Below are positions 43,942 to 55,382 of a stretch of 64,000 nucleotides of DNA, piece by piece. A program made the position numbers and the translations under genes. How positions within the stretch are numbered: position 1 is the stretch's first letter; the number at the start of each line of letters is the position of its first letter. Below the pieces are notes generated by a model, which made no database searches, was not told the DNA's origin, and worked only from the letters and a program-made list of their open reading frames with translations. Source of the stretch: Darksidea phi (taxonomy: Eukaryota; Ascomycota; Dothideomycetes; Pleosporales; Lentitheciaceae); NCBI GenBank assembly GCA_030770425.1, contig JASJFT010000071.1:62001-126000 (forward strand), given 5' to 3'.

Positions 43942-45447
43942 ATGGCCTCGTTCATCAACTACGTTCGACGGACCTATACTGGGTTTTATCCTCCTGTGGC
44001 TACGAAGAGTGACGGCGCTTTGCGCTTTGGGATCCTCGGGGCCGCGAACATTGCGTAAGCTCATGAATGGGTTTCTCAGAGATCGAATACCGAGCTGAGG
44101 GTTTGAAAGGCCGCAAGGATTGATCGTACCCGCAAAGTCGCACCAAGAAGTCATTATAGCGGCAGTCGCAGCCCGTGATCCAAAGAGAGCCGAAGCTTTT
44201 GCGAAGAAACACGGAATCCCGATTGTGCATCAGACATACGACGGTACGGTCCTCCAAACTACCTCCGCTATATTATGAAGCTCTACTCCTCCCCACCCCC
44301 ACTCCTCCAACACTCCTTGTGATCCTCAGTTGCTACGAAGAATTTGGTCCGAAATTTACCGGGTTCTTCGGTCCGCACCAGGTTCTCGGAACCGTCCGTG
44401 AACGAGCACTCACACAATACAGATTTGATCGCCGATCCATCGATTGACTGCATATACAACCCTCTCCCTAACGGCCTGCACTATGAATGGACGATTAAAG
44501 CGCTGAAAGCTGGGAAGCACGTCCTCCTCGAGAAGCCATCTGTCTCCAACGCCGAAGAAGCGCGATCGCTCTTCAGGCATCCGCTCTTGCAAGGATCAAA
44601 TGCTCCGGTGCTGCTTGAAGCATTCCACTATCGCTTCCATCCCTTATGGCAAACCTTCCTCACGCTCTTCGATGCGCAAGATGTGGAGGAGGTGCAAGTT
44701 AAAAACTCGCTGTTCGCAGGCATGTTTCCAAAGGATGACATCCGATTCATTTATTCGCTCTCCGGCGGTGCGTTGATAGATTTCGGTGCTTATGCTGTAA
44801 GCAGCGTGCGGGGCGTCTTCGCAGCCGAGCCCTCGAACATCAAATCCGCCACCTATCGGCCCATGCCCGATGGTTTCGACAAGCAGTGCGACGAGGCCAT
44901 ATTCGCGCAGTACGAATTCCCAAATGGCGGGGTCGCAAACATCTCGGTGGATTTGCAGGCAACTGGTGGTTATTGGTTTCCGGCTTTAACGAAGAACTGG
45001 CCGAAGTTCAAGGATGCATTGCCTACTATTACGGTCAAGTTGAAGGCGACAAGTGAGGAATCGAGCGATGGGCTGGAGAAGTCGACGCATAAGACTTTTA
45101 CTGTGCACAATTACATGGGTCCGCATCTTTATCATCGTGTTGACATCATCACCGCAACTCAGTACAAGAACTCGCAAGGAAAGGTGGTAAAGAACGAGAA
45201 GAAAGTCGAGTACAGGAAAGTGTACAACTGGCCGAAAAAACAGGAGGGCAGGAAGGGGGAGGAGTGGTGGTCGACGTACCGGTTTCAGCTCGAGGCGTTT
45301 GTGGATCGTGTGAAGGGAAGAACAGGGTCTGGTGTGTGGGTCGAAGCTGAGGACTCGATTAAGCAGATGGAGATGATCGATGCTACGTATCTGAAGACTG
45401 GATTGCCGTTGAGACCGACGAGCAAGACGTTGGAGAAGGTTTCGTAA
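43942..45447 (+). CDS. Gfo/Idh/MocA-family NAD(P)-dependent dehydrogenase
   Basis: Exons 43942-44054, 44110-44243 and 44423-45447 encode 423 residues. The Rossmann start is clear: LRFGILGAANIA-PQGLIVPA across intron 1, and then VIIAAVAARDPKRAEAFAKK. After intron 2 comes DDLIADPSIDCIYNPLPNGL, HYEWTIKALKAGKHVLLEKP, with the family's EKP motif. The C-terminal alpha/beta domain has LLEAFHYRFHPLWQTF, DIRFIYSLSGGALIDFGAYA and a final ETLEKVS-like end. It most resembles fungal D-xylose 1-dehydrogenase / dihydrodiol dehydrogenase-type enzymes, which act on sugars or related polyols in the cytosol; the substrate is not certain. Intron 2 (179 bases) is three times longer than its neighbours and may hide an alternative exon. 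Confidence 0.85.
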
Positions 45448-45599
45448 ATTGATATCATTCTGTCAAGGTCCTAACATAAGGACTCTTTCTATTCATTCTT
45501 ACTCCTTGTGTGTTAGCGCCTCCAACAAATCAAAATAAATGACTATGACCATGATACAAGAAGTTATATGAAGGAAACCATGCCATCAACAGAGCCACT

Positions 45600-47385
45600 T
45601 TATGCCTTAGCGAAAGTATCCCTCAGCGCGGGAATTGAAGGCGAAAAGAAGTACTCTCCTCCTTTAGAATTGACCCATTGCGCAAGCAGGTTCAACGGCT
45701 TCGCAGTGTCATCGGCAAAAGCACCGGTCATTTCTCGTACACCACCGCCAGTCTGCTGTCCAATGATAGGATCAAAGCCCGGGGTCGGTGAGACACCGAA
45801 CGGAAAGCCCGGCTGGTTTGCCCAAGCTAGCGTACCTGTTAGCTGGATGCCCAGAATATCACGATAGAGTATGGTAGTGACTTACCTTGTTGAAGGAAAC
45901 TGAAGCCACTGCCCAGATCGGATTGGTAGCACACGAAGAGCAATCCCCGTTCCTGAGTGGTGGTGTGTGAGTCCCGTTCCGCATCAGACACCTCGGGCCC
46001 GAAAGGAATACCCCGACGAAGAATCATGTGGGGCTGGATAGTGCCCTCAGATAGGTCGCCTCTCGGGTTCATCTTGCGGATATGTGCTGCGAAAGGGCAC
46101 GCCGACTGATCGTTGGGCTTGAATTTGAAAAGGTTGTTACGTTCTGCGTCGTCTCCTAATTCGGGGTCATCCTGCGTAGTTGCGTTCACCACGGGAGCAC
46201 CTGTGCATTATGAATTAGCTATCCTGCAGGTCATTTGGGGCTTTTCATTGGAGCAAAACTTACCGCTCTTCCACCTTCCTACGAAACGAGCGCCCATTAG
46301 ATCGGCAGATTGTTGTGTACCTGCGGTATCTAGGAGGAACCTGCACTAGACGTCAGTGGAGTTCAAACCACGAGTAGAAGCCGGGGGTCGCACTTGTCGA
46401 ATTCAGGCACCAGCTGAGGGAGCTTTCGCAGAGCCAAGAAACTACCATCCAATGCCCAGTCGGGCCGGTTACCACTGTCACCGTCTCGGCCAAGTAAAAC
46501 CACTCTGCTCCATAGTTAGCGAATTGCTGCATGGGGCGACTATCAAGCCACAGAAGAATGTACCCTTGTTTGACGGGAGTTTGCCCAGGCTTGATGCCAT
46601 CAACACCCATAACCGATGGCTCTGAAATACCGTCCTTGTATCCAAAACTAAGCGGTGTTAGTATTGTCTGTAGGAAGACACTTCAGGGACTTACTGTTCG
46701 TGGCCCTTCTGATCATCAGGCCTTACATCGCCGGATATAGTGGCGATCTCCTTGACGGTATCAGACAGAATGTTCTTCACATTTGCCAGCGCGTCATTGA
46801 CCGATTCATGGTTATCTCCAGTAATGAGCCCAACACCGTGAATCTCCTCTAGAAAAGCGGCATCCCAGTCAGGCTGGAATGTTCCGTCTGATGATAGTAC
46901 TCCGTTGTCACCAAGGCCTTGGGCATCCGCCTTCATCCCGCTCTGGAAGAGACGGTCGCCGAGCTCTTCAAGGATTCCCATCTGCCTGAATGTAAATATC
47001 AAGTCTTGAGGATTGGTTCTCACGTGTAGCTTACCTTCTGTAGGCCTTTCGCCGAGAACGCGATGTTGACGCCTGAAACAGTGACTACATCGGGATGCAC
47101 CGTTTCTCCATCACCCTCATCAACCGCTAAGTTCTGTTGCAATTTGACTTTTCTGATCTCAGTAATGTTTGATCTCGTCTGTTCTGCAGTCGTAATGAGA
47201 GGAACGAGGTTGGCGAGATTGGAACGGAAGGCATCAGCCTGGTCTATTTGAAAGAGAAAGAACGACTGGGTCTGCTTTGGGAGACCAAACCTAGGAGTTG
47301 TTAGGGTCATCGATGATGAGGAGTATATGGGGACGTACAAGATGTCGCCCTGGACGTTTGCAAGGCTCAATGGTGCAACCGACAT
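45600..47385 (-). CDS. Dye-decolourising (DyP-type) haem peroxidase
   Basis: Eight exons on the minus strand: 47385-47339, 47290-47035, 46981-46695, 46647-46564, 46504-46394, 46340-46264, 46200-45886 and 45835-45600. All phases agree; 470 residues. The family's GxxDG motif is present as EHFGYKDGISEPS, with the catalytic Asp near residue 202. CPFAAHIRKMNPRGD carries the proximal haem ligand His near 327, and MILRRGIPFGPEV holds the distal Arg. GLLFVCYQSDLGSGFSFLQQ and PGFDPIIGQQTGG are also typical. There is no signal peptide (it starts MSVAPLSLANVQGD), so it is probably intracellular, unlike secreted basidiomycete DyPs. It should use hydrogen peroxide to oxidise phenols, dyes or an unknown natural substrate. 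Confidence 0.93.
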
Positions 47386-50300
47386 CTTGTGACTTCAAAC
47401 CGATTATGGTTTGAGGAATAGTACTAAAGAATGACTGAATGAGGTACAAGCGATTGTGAATATGAGATGGCTTTCAAGAATGGTTATATACTTCGCAAAC
47501 CACACCACAACTTTCTAATCCTCTTTCTGTGATGGATCATGCTGACACGAGGCATCGCCACTGTCATGGTGCACCTGCCTCTGTGACTACGGAGAACGCA
47601 CCCCGGCTTTCCATGTTTGGTGCACGACCTATTGGAAGGATCGTTTTTATGATGACAGTTGAATAGGCAGTGCAGTAGTGAGAGTGGAGTAGTCGCCTTT
47701 ACCGTCCTCTCGGATCCGGAACTTGCGGGCAGCATGGGAAAGATGCAACGTGCGAGGCGATGTCTCAATGGAGTCCGGCTTGGCGACCGTATCAACCGTT
47801 TCTGCGCGAGAGAGTGGTGTTTCGTAGTTTCTGATGTCGCGACTTCGTGATCTATGGATGTCTTTTGGCTTCTGTTCTGATAGCTTCTGTATTGAACACT
47901 CGAACTCATTCATGCGAAAGTTCACCTCTCAAAAATTCCTGTACACGTTATGCACCGTCGTGGCACATCAGTTGGTTCTGGCTTAGACCGCATGACCGTG
48001 CAGTGAGCCACAACCGTGCCGATGCAACGTCCACCAAGTGCCTCTCAACTGGCATTCGCATAGACCTCGTGTTGGTAGCGTCCGAATAAGGTTTCGTGTA
48101 ACTATTACTACTTTCAAGTTCATGGCGCGAGGGGTGGAAATTTTAGCAGCATGAAGGACCGCCTGGCGGAGAGGAAGGTCGCTAGTGTTTCGTAGCTATT
48201 ATTGATTCCCACGTGTTCGGGTTTCGAAGGCTCGTGGGCTCAGCGCCACAGTCAGCAATCCTGGGGCTCAGTCAAGTCTAGGCCAGTAAGATTGCTTCCA
48301 GGAGCCTAGCGACCGCATCCGTGCGCAATATTGGAAAGCCAACACGTTCGTACAGTTGAGACAATATTACAAAAGAAAAATGCGAGCATTCCTTCGTACC
48401 GCTGGAAGGGTCCCAATAACCAGGACCTCGCTGACTGACCCATCCGGCCCGTTCCGGGTTTTAATTTAGAAAGAAGCTTCCTAAGCAATATCCATTCATG
48501 TCTACGGCAATAAAAGCAAAGTCTCCTCACTCGCGCGAGGATTTTAGGTTGCTCTTTCGGATTGCGCCATCACGTGTCTTGGTTGCCTCCGGCGATTAAC
48601 GACCGTTGTCGGTGCCTATTCTGCGCAAATCGGAAATCTGACGTGGAAAGCTTACCGTGCGTGCAACGAACGGAGATGTCTTGTGGCGCAGCTCGAAAAT
48701 CATCGCCCTCTGGGAAATTACTGAGAAACCTCAACCATACTGCGCCACCAGCAATACTTGCCATAAGTGTTCGTGGAGAGACCCGCGCCGTGTATTATTT
48801 CACGCGCCCGGGATCCAAGGGTCCAGCGCCCCCAATTTCCACAAACAGCAATTGCTGATAATGGTTTGCTAGTTGTCCTGCACGTAGCGCGGCACGAACC
48901 CCATCATTACTGTTCGACTGCAAAGACAGCATTAGCTCTGTCAGGACTCCTAAACAACGCCCTGGATTGTGCTCTGGTCTGGCCCGCCATAAGAACGCTA
49001 TTAGGCTGTGTTGGTACATGGAGGGTGCGGGATCATTGAATCTAGTTCTGCTCGTTACCATGCGCCTTGCGCATAACCAACATGATGGTTTAGAGCGTGG
49101 CTTGATCTCAGCTATGCGGGATCTATCACCGCTCTAGCTATGGAGGAAAACAGCGCAGGGTTCAATGCTCGACGGCTCAAATGACTGCATCGCATCACAA
49201 AGAGTCGCGTACTCAAAGACAAGGATAGAGTCCGCGTGCTGATCTGAAGTGCGAAGGTTGATCCGATGCACCGACTTTGACATGCTAATTTTGGTCCCCG
49301 CAAGTATTCGACCACATAGACTTGCTTTAGTTGAAGGCTTTGGCAATTTCCGGAGGGCATGCTGCGACGTTAATCTCACCGACGCCGCCAAAGCGAGACC
49401 AAGGCGCGCACCTGTTGCGATGTGTAATACGAGCTTGTAAGTAGCTCGTATGGCGGAGCAGATTAGTCTGCTAATAAACCAGCATAACAACGGCGATGTA
49501 ACCATATGCATAGCCACGTGCTAATTCTGTCTCCAAACAATAGTCGAATGGGACGAGACGATGTATCGAAGGCTTTAAAAGGCTAACACTGTGATGCATT
49601 TGGTCGCGAGGGTTGCGTGCTGAGCCGCTGTTCGTCCGTCGAGGCGACTAAAAAGTCCGACGCTGATAGCTCATATATGTCCTAGCGTGGAAGGCTTGGG
49701 GTTGTATGATTCAGGGCGATCTTTTATATCCCCTGAACGCAATCGAGATACCGCGACTTGAGCAGATCATCCCTCTCATTGTGTATAGTTTGGTGGGTTA
49801 TTGGAGTTGCGCCACTCTATTTGAGCTAGCAGAATTTTTCGCGGAAGTGTTAGGGTCAACTGGACGTTCTAAATCAGTGACGAGCCAGCTCGCACTTGAC
49901 GTTGACTGGAAACACATCTCCATCAAAAGAGCGAGCAAGCCGCAATTTGCGGGCATCACCCCTCTTTTCTGGCCCATTACTGTGTATTCCGACTCGTCCC
50001 CCAGGTTGACAAAAACGACATAGAATCGACGTCGGTCCGGCTCAAGTCCTGGTTTAAGAAGGCCGGCAATCATAACTACGAGTTCAACAACCTCCAATAT
50101 TATTTCATGTTTCAATTCGGGGTTGAGGCCAGCCTAGGAGAGTCGAACGGTGTCGCCTGAGCTTTGAGGCTGGGCTGGCAGTTCACCAAGGCGCACTGAA
50201 TTCAGCTACGCTATTGGCTTTCCGTTCATTGCGGTAGCCATAGGCTAGTAGTATTATGCGTAGAGACCTCACTAGCACGTTAATAATGCCAAATTAACCC

Positions 50301-52029
50301 CATGACTGCCATCCGAGGCTGTTTCATGCAGCGTAGCAACGCCGATCAGTACTCTCAAATCCAAAAAATAACGATCTCTTAGACATAATTAAAAATTTCG
50401 TCGGCAGGCCAGGCTAATCCTGCGGCTCGTAAGCCTGTGGCTGAATGGGCAACAGTATTGCCCTACTTGTAAGCGAAAGCCTTAACATCCTACCTTACGT
50501 ATTTAGTTAGGCGTGATAAATTCAAGTTACGTGATTTGCTATGGCTCACGAAAGTACTTCTCTATTACAGCTGCTTGGCGGCGGCCTCCTGCCTTCAGCC
50601 TTGCATCTGATCCAGGCGACTGTCGGAGATGGCCAGGCTGAGGGCCAGCTGACGCCTCGCCGCAGACATCGTCGCCGATACATACTCCGCTGCGAGAGCA
50701 TCATTTCCTCCACAATCTCCTTTGGCGATGCGAACTGCGACTTCCGGGCCGTATTATCCACGGCCCGGTCAACACTACGTTCCAACTTCCACCTGGTACG
50801 TTGCGGGAGGATCCGAGGATCTCCAGGCTCTGACCAAGCGCTAACAGTCGCCCCACCCAGAACGACCCGAGACTCCACCATGCCCGTCAGCTGCGATTCC
50901 GAGGGCAGTATTCAATAAGATTAAGCCAAATGCGCTGCACCGCGCTCGCGGACCGCGCTCGTCGGGCCAAGCGGCGTCGGATAAGTATGGACACTCGGCC
51001 GCAACGGACAACTAACATTGTAAAGCAAGTCGCAGCTTGCCATCGAACTGAAATGCCGGATCCGAGAGCGGTCATCCGAGAAGTGGGTGTTCTGGGTTCA
51101 ACCAACCCCACCACGTCTTCAGGAGTACCTAGACACTTAGAAGTAGCGCCACACTCTGCCTTTTCTGTACAAACTTGCAGATACTTGAAGCAGCTCTGTA
51201 ATCGAGGCTTGATTCCACCGGTTCGGCTTGTTTGTAGTTATGCCAAACAGCTTTCATTGGTAGGGCCTGTGCTTACTTCGCAGTCGTATCACGAACCGTC
51301 TCGACAGCAATGCGCGTGACGTGATTTCTTCCCCACTATTTGCTGCCCTCACGAGCTCAGGCTCTGCATCCATGAAGCAGAGTTTTCATCGGCTTTGTCC
51401 CCCCCCCTAAATTGAGTCCAAAGGATAGTTCCGCGAAGACGGCTCGGCCATAGGTAGAAGAGAAAGTTCTTATGTCCGCTCCTCTCCTCGTTTTCTAGTC
51501 CGTCTAAGCGGTGCAAATCTGTGCGACGAGGCACGAAGTAATGTTCTGTCTATTAACTAGCTCGGGCTCGTCGCGTGATCGGAGGGGTGGATAGGTTCGG
51601 GGTGCTAGAGAATAGGTCATTCAACCTCGTTTTCCGGCGGGTGGATAATCTCACGCTCCGGTGATCAAGCGTTCGCCTGACATTTGGTGATGGTGTTATC
51701 GCTGTCGAAAAGCCGAGTTCTGTTTGTCGGGATAGCGGAGCTGAGATGGCTCGACTCTGCGATCAACCGATACATCTCCGATACATCTCCGAAAATCTAA
51801 TCCCTCCACGTGACGCTTCTAGCATTCCTTTTACAGCAGGCTAACGACAGCTGCTTAGAGACTCAGAGATACAACCATGCCAGCTTCTGTTGGTAGGTCG
51901 CTTTAGTTGCTTTCCATCTTGCTTAGAATGCTCTTGTGTGCAGTGTTGGGGTGATTATTTTCATGGTCAGGCTATCAATTAAAATACACAAGTCACACTT
52001 TATCCCCCACGCAATTTACCTTAGATTCT
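47386..52029. other. Long gene desert
   Basis: About 4.6 kb with no gene I can support. Frames of 100-140 residues occur at 47484-47909, 49134-49517, 49706-50023, 50541-50918 and 50930-51319. None has a recognised domain, plausible splice pattern or consistent direction. A direct 12-base duplication (CCGATACATCTC twice) lies near 51770. The stretch is probably decayed intergenic or mobile-element DNA between the DyP gene and the kinase/HET block. Confidence 0.4.
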
Positions 52030-52947
52030 CTAAAAGTACAGTTCCTGATACAGCATCCTAAAAACGGCAGCCTCACGCGGCCAAGGAGCGATTGCGTCTT
52101 CTAGTCGCTTCAACCAGTCATCCCTCCATAGTGCTGTAGCGAACTCAAGGCAGTATTCCCAGTAGCTCGGGTACCACCCTGCGTCCTCCCAGTCTATGAC
52201 AGCAACACTAATAATGGCCCCTGCATGCCGATGTACCAGGACGTTCTTTCGCTGTAGATCCGAATGCGAAAAGACGGAATCATGCCCACTTAACATATCA
52301 TTTAGATGCCTTTCATAGAACTCTATCTTTTGGTCCATGTATCCACCGTTCATTTTAGACTGCTGTCTCAGTTTTCGAATAATTCCGGCATTAAGTTCAG
52401 CCTCTGAACTGAAAGGTCCGCAGATTGCTGGGCTTTTGGCCGAATCCCAAAAAAAGTGGTGGGGAAGAGCAGTCCTGCTGATACCGCCGTAGAAGCCGGG
52501 AGAGGGAAGCTTTCGTAGATAATTAAAAGCAATCTTTAGCCTTGCGCAAACAGCCAATTTCTCCTCTTCCGTAAGCTGGGGCCAGAGTATCTCAAGATTT
52601 TCTCCAGGCAGTCGTTGCATGACAAGGCAGAGATGCCCCGTAGATGCCATGCGCCACATGGCGTAAAGTTTTGGCACAGTCAAATACGCCCCCGCGTACC
52701 GCTCGAGGAAAAGCAGATTCTGTCCTTCAACTTCAAACACGTGACGACCGTATTTGACAACGAAATGTTCGCCGACAGTAACAAGGCAGTGATTAGAGGT
52801 ATCTCCGCAGAGAACCGTCCCTTCCACAATTTCTCTTTCACTGGGAAACGGACAGGGGAGCTGATCGGGCGGTTTTAGAAAAGGAAGGCTGACTGGTGTC
52901 CAATCTTGCGTGGCATTCACGTTATGGACTCGGGTTGTGTGTGCCAT
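52030..52947 (-). CDS. APH-type phosphotransferase (kinase fold)
   Basis: A single exon of 305 residues. The aminoglycoside-phosphotransferase kinase fold is recognisable. The N-lobe Lys is in VGEHFVVKYG (about 65), with the acidic partner in EVEGQNLLFLER (about 72-82). The catalytic loop is FSHSDLQRKNVLV with Asp at about 230 and Asn at 235. The metal-binding Asp is in VIDWEDAGW at about 252. C-terminal helices follow. These motifs match large fungal APH families of unknown small-molecule or protein substrate, usually cytosolic. The start MAHTTRVHNVNATQDW lies in a good context. It belongs to a group of three kinase-fold genes between 52 and 57.4 kb. Confidence 0.9.
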   Translation of the reverse strand: MAHTTRVHNVNATQDWTPVSLPFLKPPDQLPCPFPSEREIVEGTVLCGDTSNHCLVTVGEHFVVKYGRHVFEVEGQNLLFLERYAGAYLTVPKLYAMWRMASTGHLCLVMQRLPGENLEILWPQLTEEEKLAVCARLKIAFNYLRKLPSPGFYGGISRTALPHHFFWDSAKSPAICGPFSSEAELNAGIIRKLRQQSKMNGGYMDQKIEFYERHLNDMLSGHDSVFSHSDLQRKNVLVHRHAGAIISVAVIDWEDAGWYPSYWEYCLEFATALWRDDWLKRLEDAIAPWPREAAVFRMLYQELYF

Positions 52948-53682
52948 TGGGAGAAGAACTCGAGAAACGAGACATAAAGTGTGCGAGTGCTCAGGATGGA
53001 AAGATGCGACGATATACGAGAGGAGGGCGGACCTCTAGGGACGGGTTTTCGGGGTGAAGCGGGGTGGAGCGGATCAACATAAGGTCCAAGCGGCGTCGGC
53101 TGTCTGCTATGAGGCATAGCTGCAGCCGAAAATCAACCAGGTCCTCAAAGCCTCATCAACTCCACGCTCGGATCCGTTCTGAACTACCGACTATTGGTTT
53201 TCATGGGTCATTGTCGCTCGTTCCACAGCCATCTTTCCCGTCGTCCCTCTGGGTAATCTGTACATGCCAAACCAGCAACGTTCTCAAACAAACAATCGAT
53301 GTCCTTGATAAATGTTGGTGTAAGAGATGTGGATTGAATAGCTCAGAAAGCCTGCCTATATAGGCGCTAGCGCTGGCGCTAGCGCACAGACAGCTACTTC
53401 CGCTAACAGTCCTTAGGCATCCCTCCTCTCTCAACTCTCGCTCCATATGCCCAGCGCCTCGTCTAGCTGCAACTCCAGCACCTTTCTAGTGCATGCAGAC
53501 TCCTCTCCAACGTCCAACTCCGCCACTAGCCAGCCCCGCCACCACTCCACCTCGTTCGCCCCGAGTGAATACCACGGAAAGAAGCGAATCAAAAGTACTT
53601 CTTCGACACAGAATAGTGCTGCGATCCATAAATATTTCGAGCTATTGGCGAGGAACAAGCTCTAGGGTGCTGAGAGTCGAAA
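52948..53682. other. Divergent intergenic region with palindrome
   Basis: 735 bases between the starts of the APH-type gene (minus) and the kinase-like gene (plus). A TATATA box-like sequence followed by a GC-rich palindrome lies at about 53356-53385. No gene is supported. A 72-residue frame at 53447-53665 is Ser-rich and overlaps the upstream region of the next gene. Confidence 0.4.
53364..53385. repeat. 22-base GC-rich palindrome
   Basis: Two copies of the self-complementary decamer GCGCTAGCGC separated by TG, giving a 22-base near-perfect inverted repeat. It sits just after CCTATATAGG and about 300 bases upstream of the kinase-like start codon at 53683. Confidence 0.8.
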
Positions 53683-54501
53683 ATGAGCAACCATACGTAC
53701 CCAAGAGACACCCTCCTATCACTCGATATGGGCCCAAAAGATTGTTTCTACCGAATTCGTAGAGATCGTGCAGATACTAGCTCGGTCGTTTATGTTCACC
53801 TTCAAGATTTGGACATTATAGGCGAGGATAGCCGTACTTACGGATCTTCCATCATCCATGAACTTAGCCTTGCAGTAGGAGATGCCTGGAATCGCTCATG
53901 GATTGCCTTGACGGTCTTTAAAAAAAACGAATGGACGCCACATTTCTTACCCTTGGATATCCCTCTAAGAGATCTTCCTCGTCTAAATGTTCTAGATCTC
54001 GACATCTGGCATAGCTATAAGAGCCGCGTCTCCCTTATATCTCTCCAATCGCAACGACGTATATTCAAATTCTGCCCATTCAAGTTCGAGCTCCCACACT
54101 TTACACAAGAAATCAAAGCCCTAACAGTACTCTTAAGTCGCGGATGCTTGTTGATTCCTCCGATATTGAGTTACGTGTTTGAAAGGAGTAAAGAGCAGAT
54201 AATCGGGTTTATCTGTGAAGAACTGCGAGGGCGCTTCGCAAAGCCAGGTGACTATGACCAGTGCAGAGACGGCCTTCAGCAATTACACTCTTATGGCTGC
54301 GTTCACGGGGATCTCAACAAGTTCAACATTATTATAACGGCAAACGGCCCTCGATTCATTGATTTCGAGAAGTTAAGGCTAAATACTGATCTCTCAGAAG
54401 CTGAACTCGCGACACTACAACAGCGAGAGGTTGATGGGCTTGATAGAGCACTAAATGATGAAGAAGGATGGGGGAAGCCTTGGCCGGAGACGGGTTCTTG
54501 A
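53683..54501 (+). CDS. Small divergent kinase-like protein
   Basis: A single exon of 272 residues beginning MSNHTYPRDTLLSLDMGPKD. The second half has a reduced kinase C-lobe: LQQLHSYGCVHGDLNKFNII (an HGDLxxxN catalytic loop near 205) and GPRFIDFEKLRL (an IDFE metal motif near 225). The N-lobe Lys may be in RIFKFCPFKFE and its Glu partner in FTQEIKALTVL. The glycine-rich loop is not evident, and the first 110 residues do not look like a kinase. The layout (a long variable front, then HGDLN...DFE) is common in fungal protein-kinase-like families of unknown role. Catalytic activity is possible but unproven. Confidence 0.8.
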   Translation: MSNHTYPRDTLLSLDMGPKDCFYRIRRDRADTSSVVYVHLQDLDIIGEDSRTYGSSIIHELSLAVGDAWNRSWIALTVFKKNEWTPHFLPLDIPLRDLPRLNVLDLDIWHSYKSRVSLISLQSQRRIFKFCPFKFELPHFTQEIKALTVLLSRGCLLIPPILSYVFERSKEQIIGFICEELRGRFAKPGDYDQCRDGLQQLHSYGCVHGDLNKFNIIITANGPRFIDFEKLRLNTDLSEAELATLQQREVDGLDRALNDEEGWGKPWPETGS

Positions 54502-54760
54502 CCGGCCATAGTCGTGGATTTCCTATGGTACTACCTCAGTCTGAGCCAATCATATGCTGTGCGATAGACGGACGACGCGCGCTCAGGAATGCACGGCAAT
54601 TGGCCGAGGGGTATAGGACCGCTGCAATCGCGCATGCGCACATACTGGACTTCTAGTCTTCTGAACTGGTCCTTTGAATTAGTACCTGAAATAAGCTGCG
54701 GTAACGTTTACCAAGTTCCTCATCGAACATTGCTGGTGTTGCGACTCCTCCCTCGACGCA

Positions 54761-54843
54761 TTTGGTTTGGATTTGCATAGTGGGAGTCTCTTTTGTAAGG
54801 TCCGCATGAAGCACAGTAGGAGTCTGTACACACCGCAGACAGC
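54761..54843. repeat. Dispersed short repeat, copy C
   Basis: Third copy, same orientation as 1391-1470 and 21428-21512. It shares TTTGGATTTGCATA, TGGGAGTCTCTTTTGTAAGG, TCCGCATGAAGCACAGTAGG and a GTACACA(C)CGCAG end. On the minus strand it encodes CFMRTLQKRLPLCKSKPN, nearly identical to the peptide of copy B (CFVRTLQKRLPLCKSK). Confidence 0.7.
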
Positions 54844-55293
54844 AAAAGATATCGAGTCATCGCCGGACAACGCCGCATCAAACCCACGACATCCATCACC
54901 CGCCTTAATAGAATGCCTCCGGAAGGTATTCAGCAGCACTCTTACCCTTGTAGACTTTTGCGGCTCAGAATGCGAAGCTAGGCCGTTCGCGTCGTACCCC
55001 GCCCGACGCACAAGCGCCCAGGGCCAAGCTTTTCATCTTCCATTGGCGGGACTGGTCGCTGCACCGAGTCCAACCCCCTGAACATCATCAGGCACCTACT
55101 TTCACCGCAAGTCGACCGCCGCGGCCAGTGCCCGAAAGACGGGCGAAAGCGTAGGTTCCGGTAATGCAGACCAAGCTCGAATTCTACTGGCCTTTTTCCT
55201 TCCCACGGCTAAACTTCTCAGGGCATCGGGTCAAACTCTCAACCAATCATGTAGTGGGTACGGGGTCGCCGAGCGGCTGGCTACTGCACAGCC

Positions 55294-55382
55294 TGCTGCC
55301 TAGTGACGCGAAAAGTTTGCCTGCTTCCGCTACGAAATGCTGCTGCCTAGTGACGCCAAAAGTTTGCCTGCTTCCGCGAACC
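55294..55382. repeat. Tandem duplication, 47-base period
   Basis: Two adjacent units contain GCTGCCTAGTGACGC, AAAAGTTTGCCTGCTTCCGC and a short A-rich end. They differ at one base in the core (GCGAAA versus GCCAAA) and at the junction. The high identity suggests a recent duplication in non-coding DNA. Confidence 0.85.

Noticed and set aside
27249..47385. A secondary-metabolite cluster across the oxidoreductase, MAPEG and peroxidase genes
   Set aside because: No polyketide synthase, peptide synthetase, terpene synthase or cluster regulator is present, and the genes are interspersed with unrelated ones.
49706..50023. 105-residue plus-strand frame
   Set aside because: No recognisable domain. 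An antisense frame of equal length overlaps it.
50541..51319. Two consecutive plus-strand frames considered as a transcription-factor fragment
   Set aside because: No zinc-cluster or other DNA-binding motif is present and the frames do not join through a good intron.
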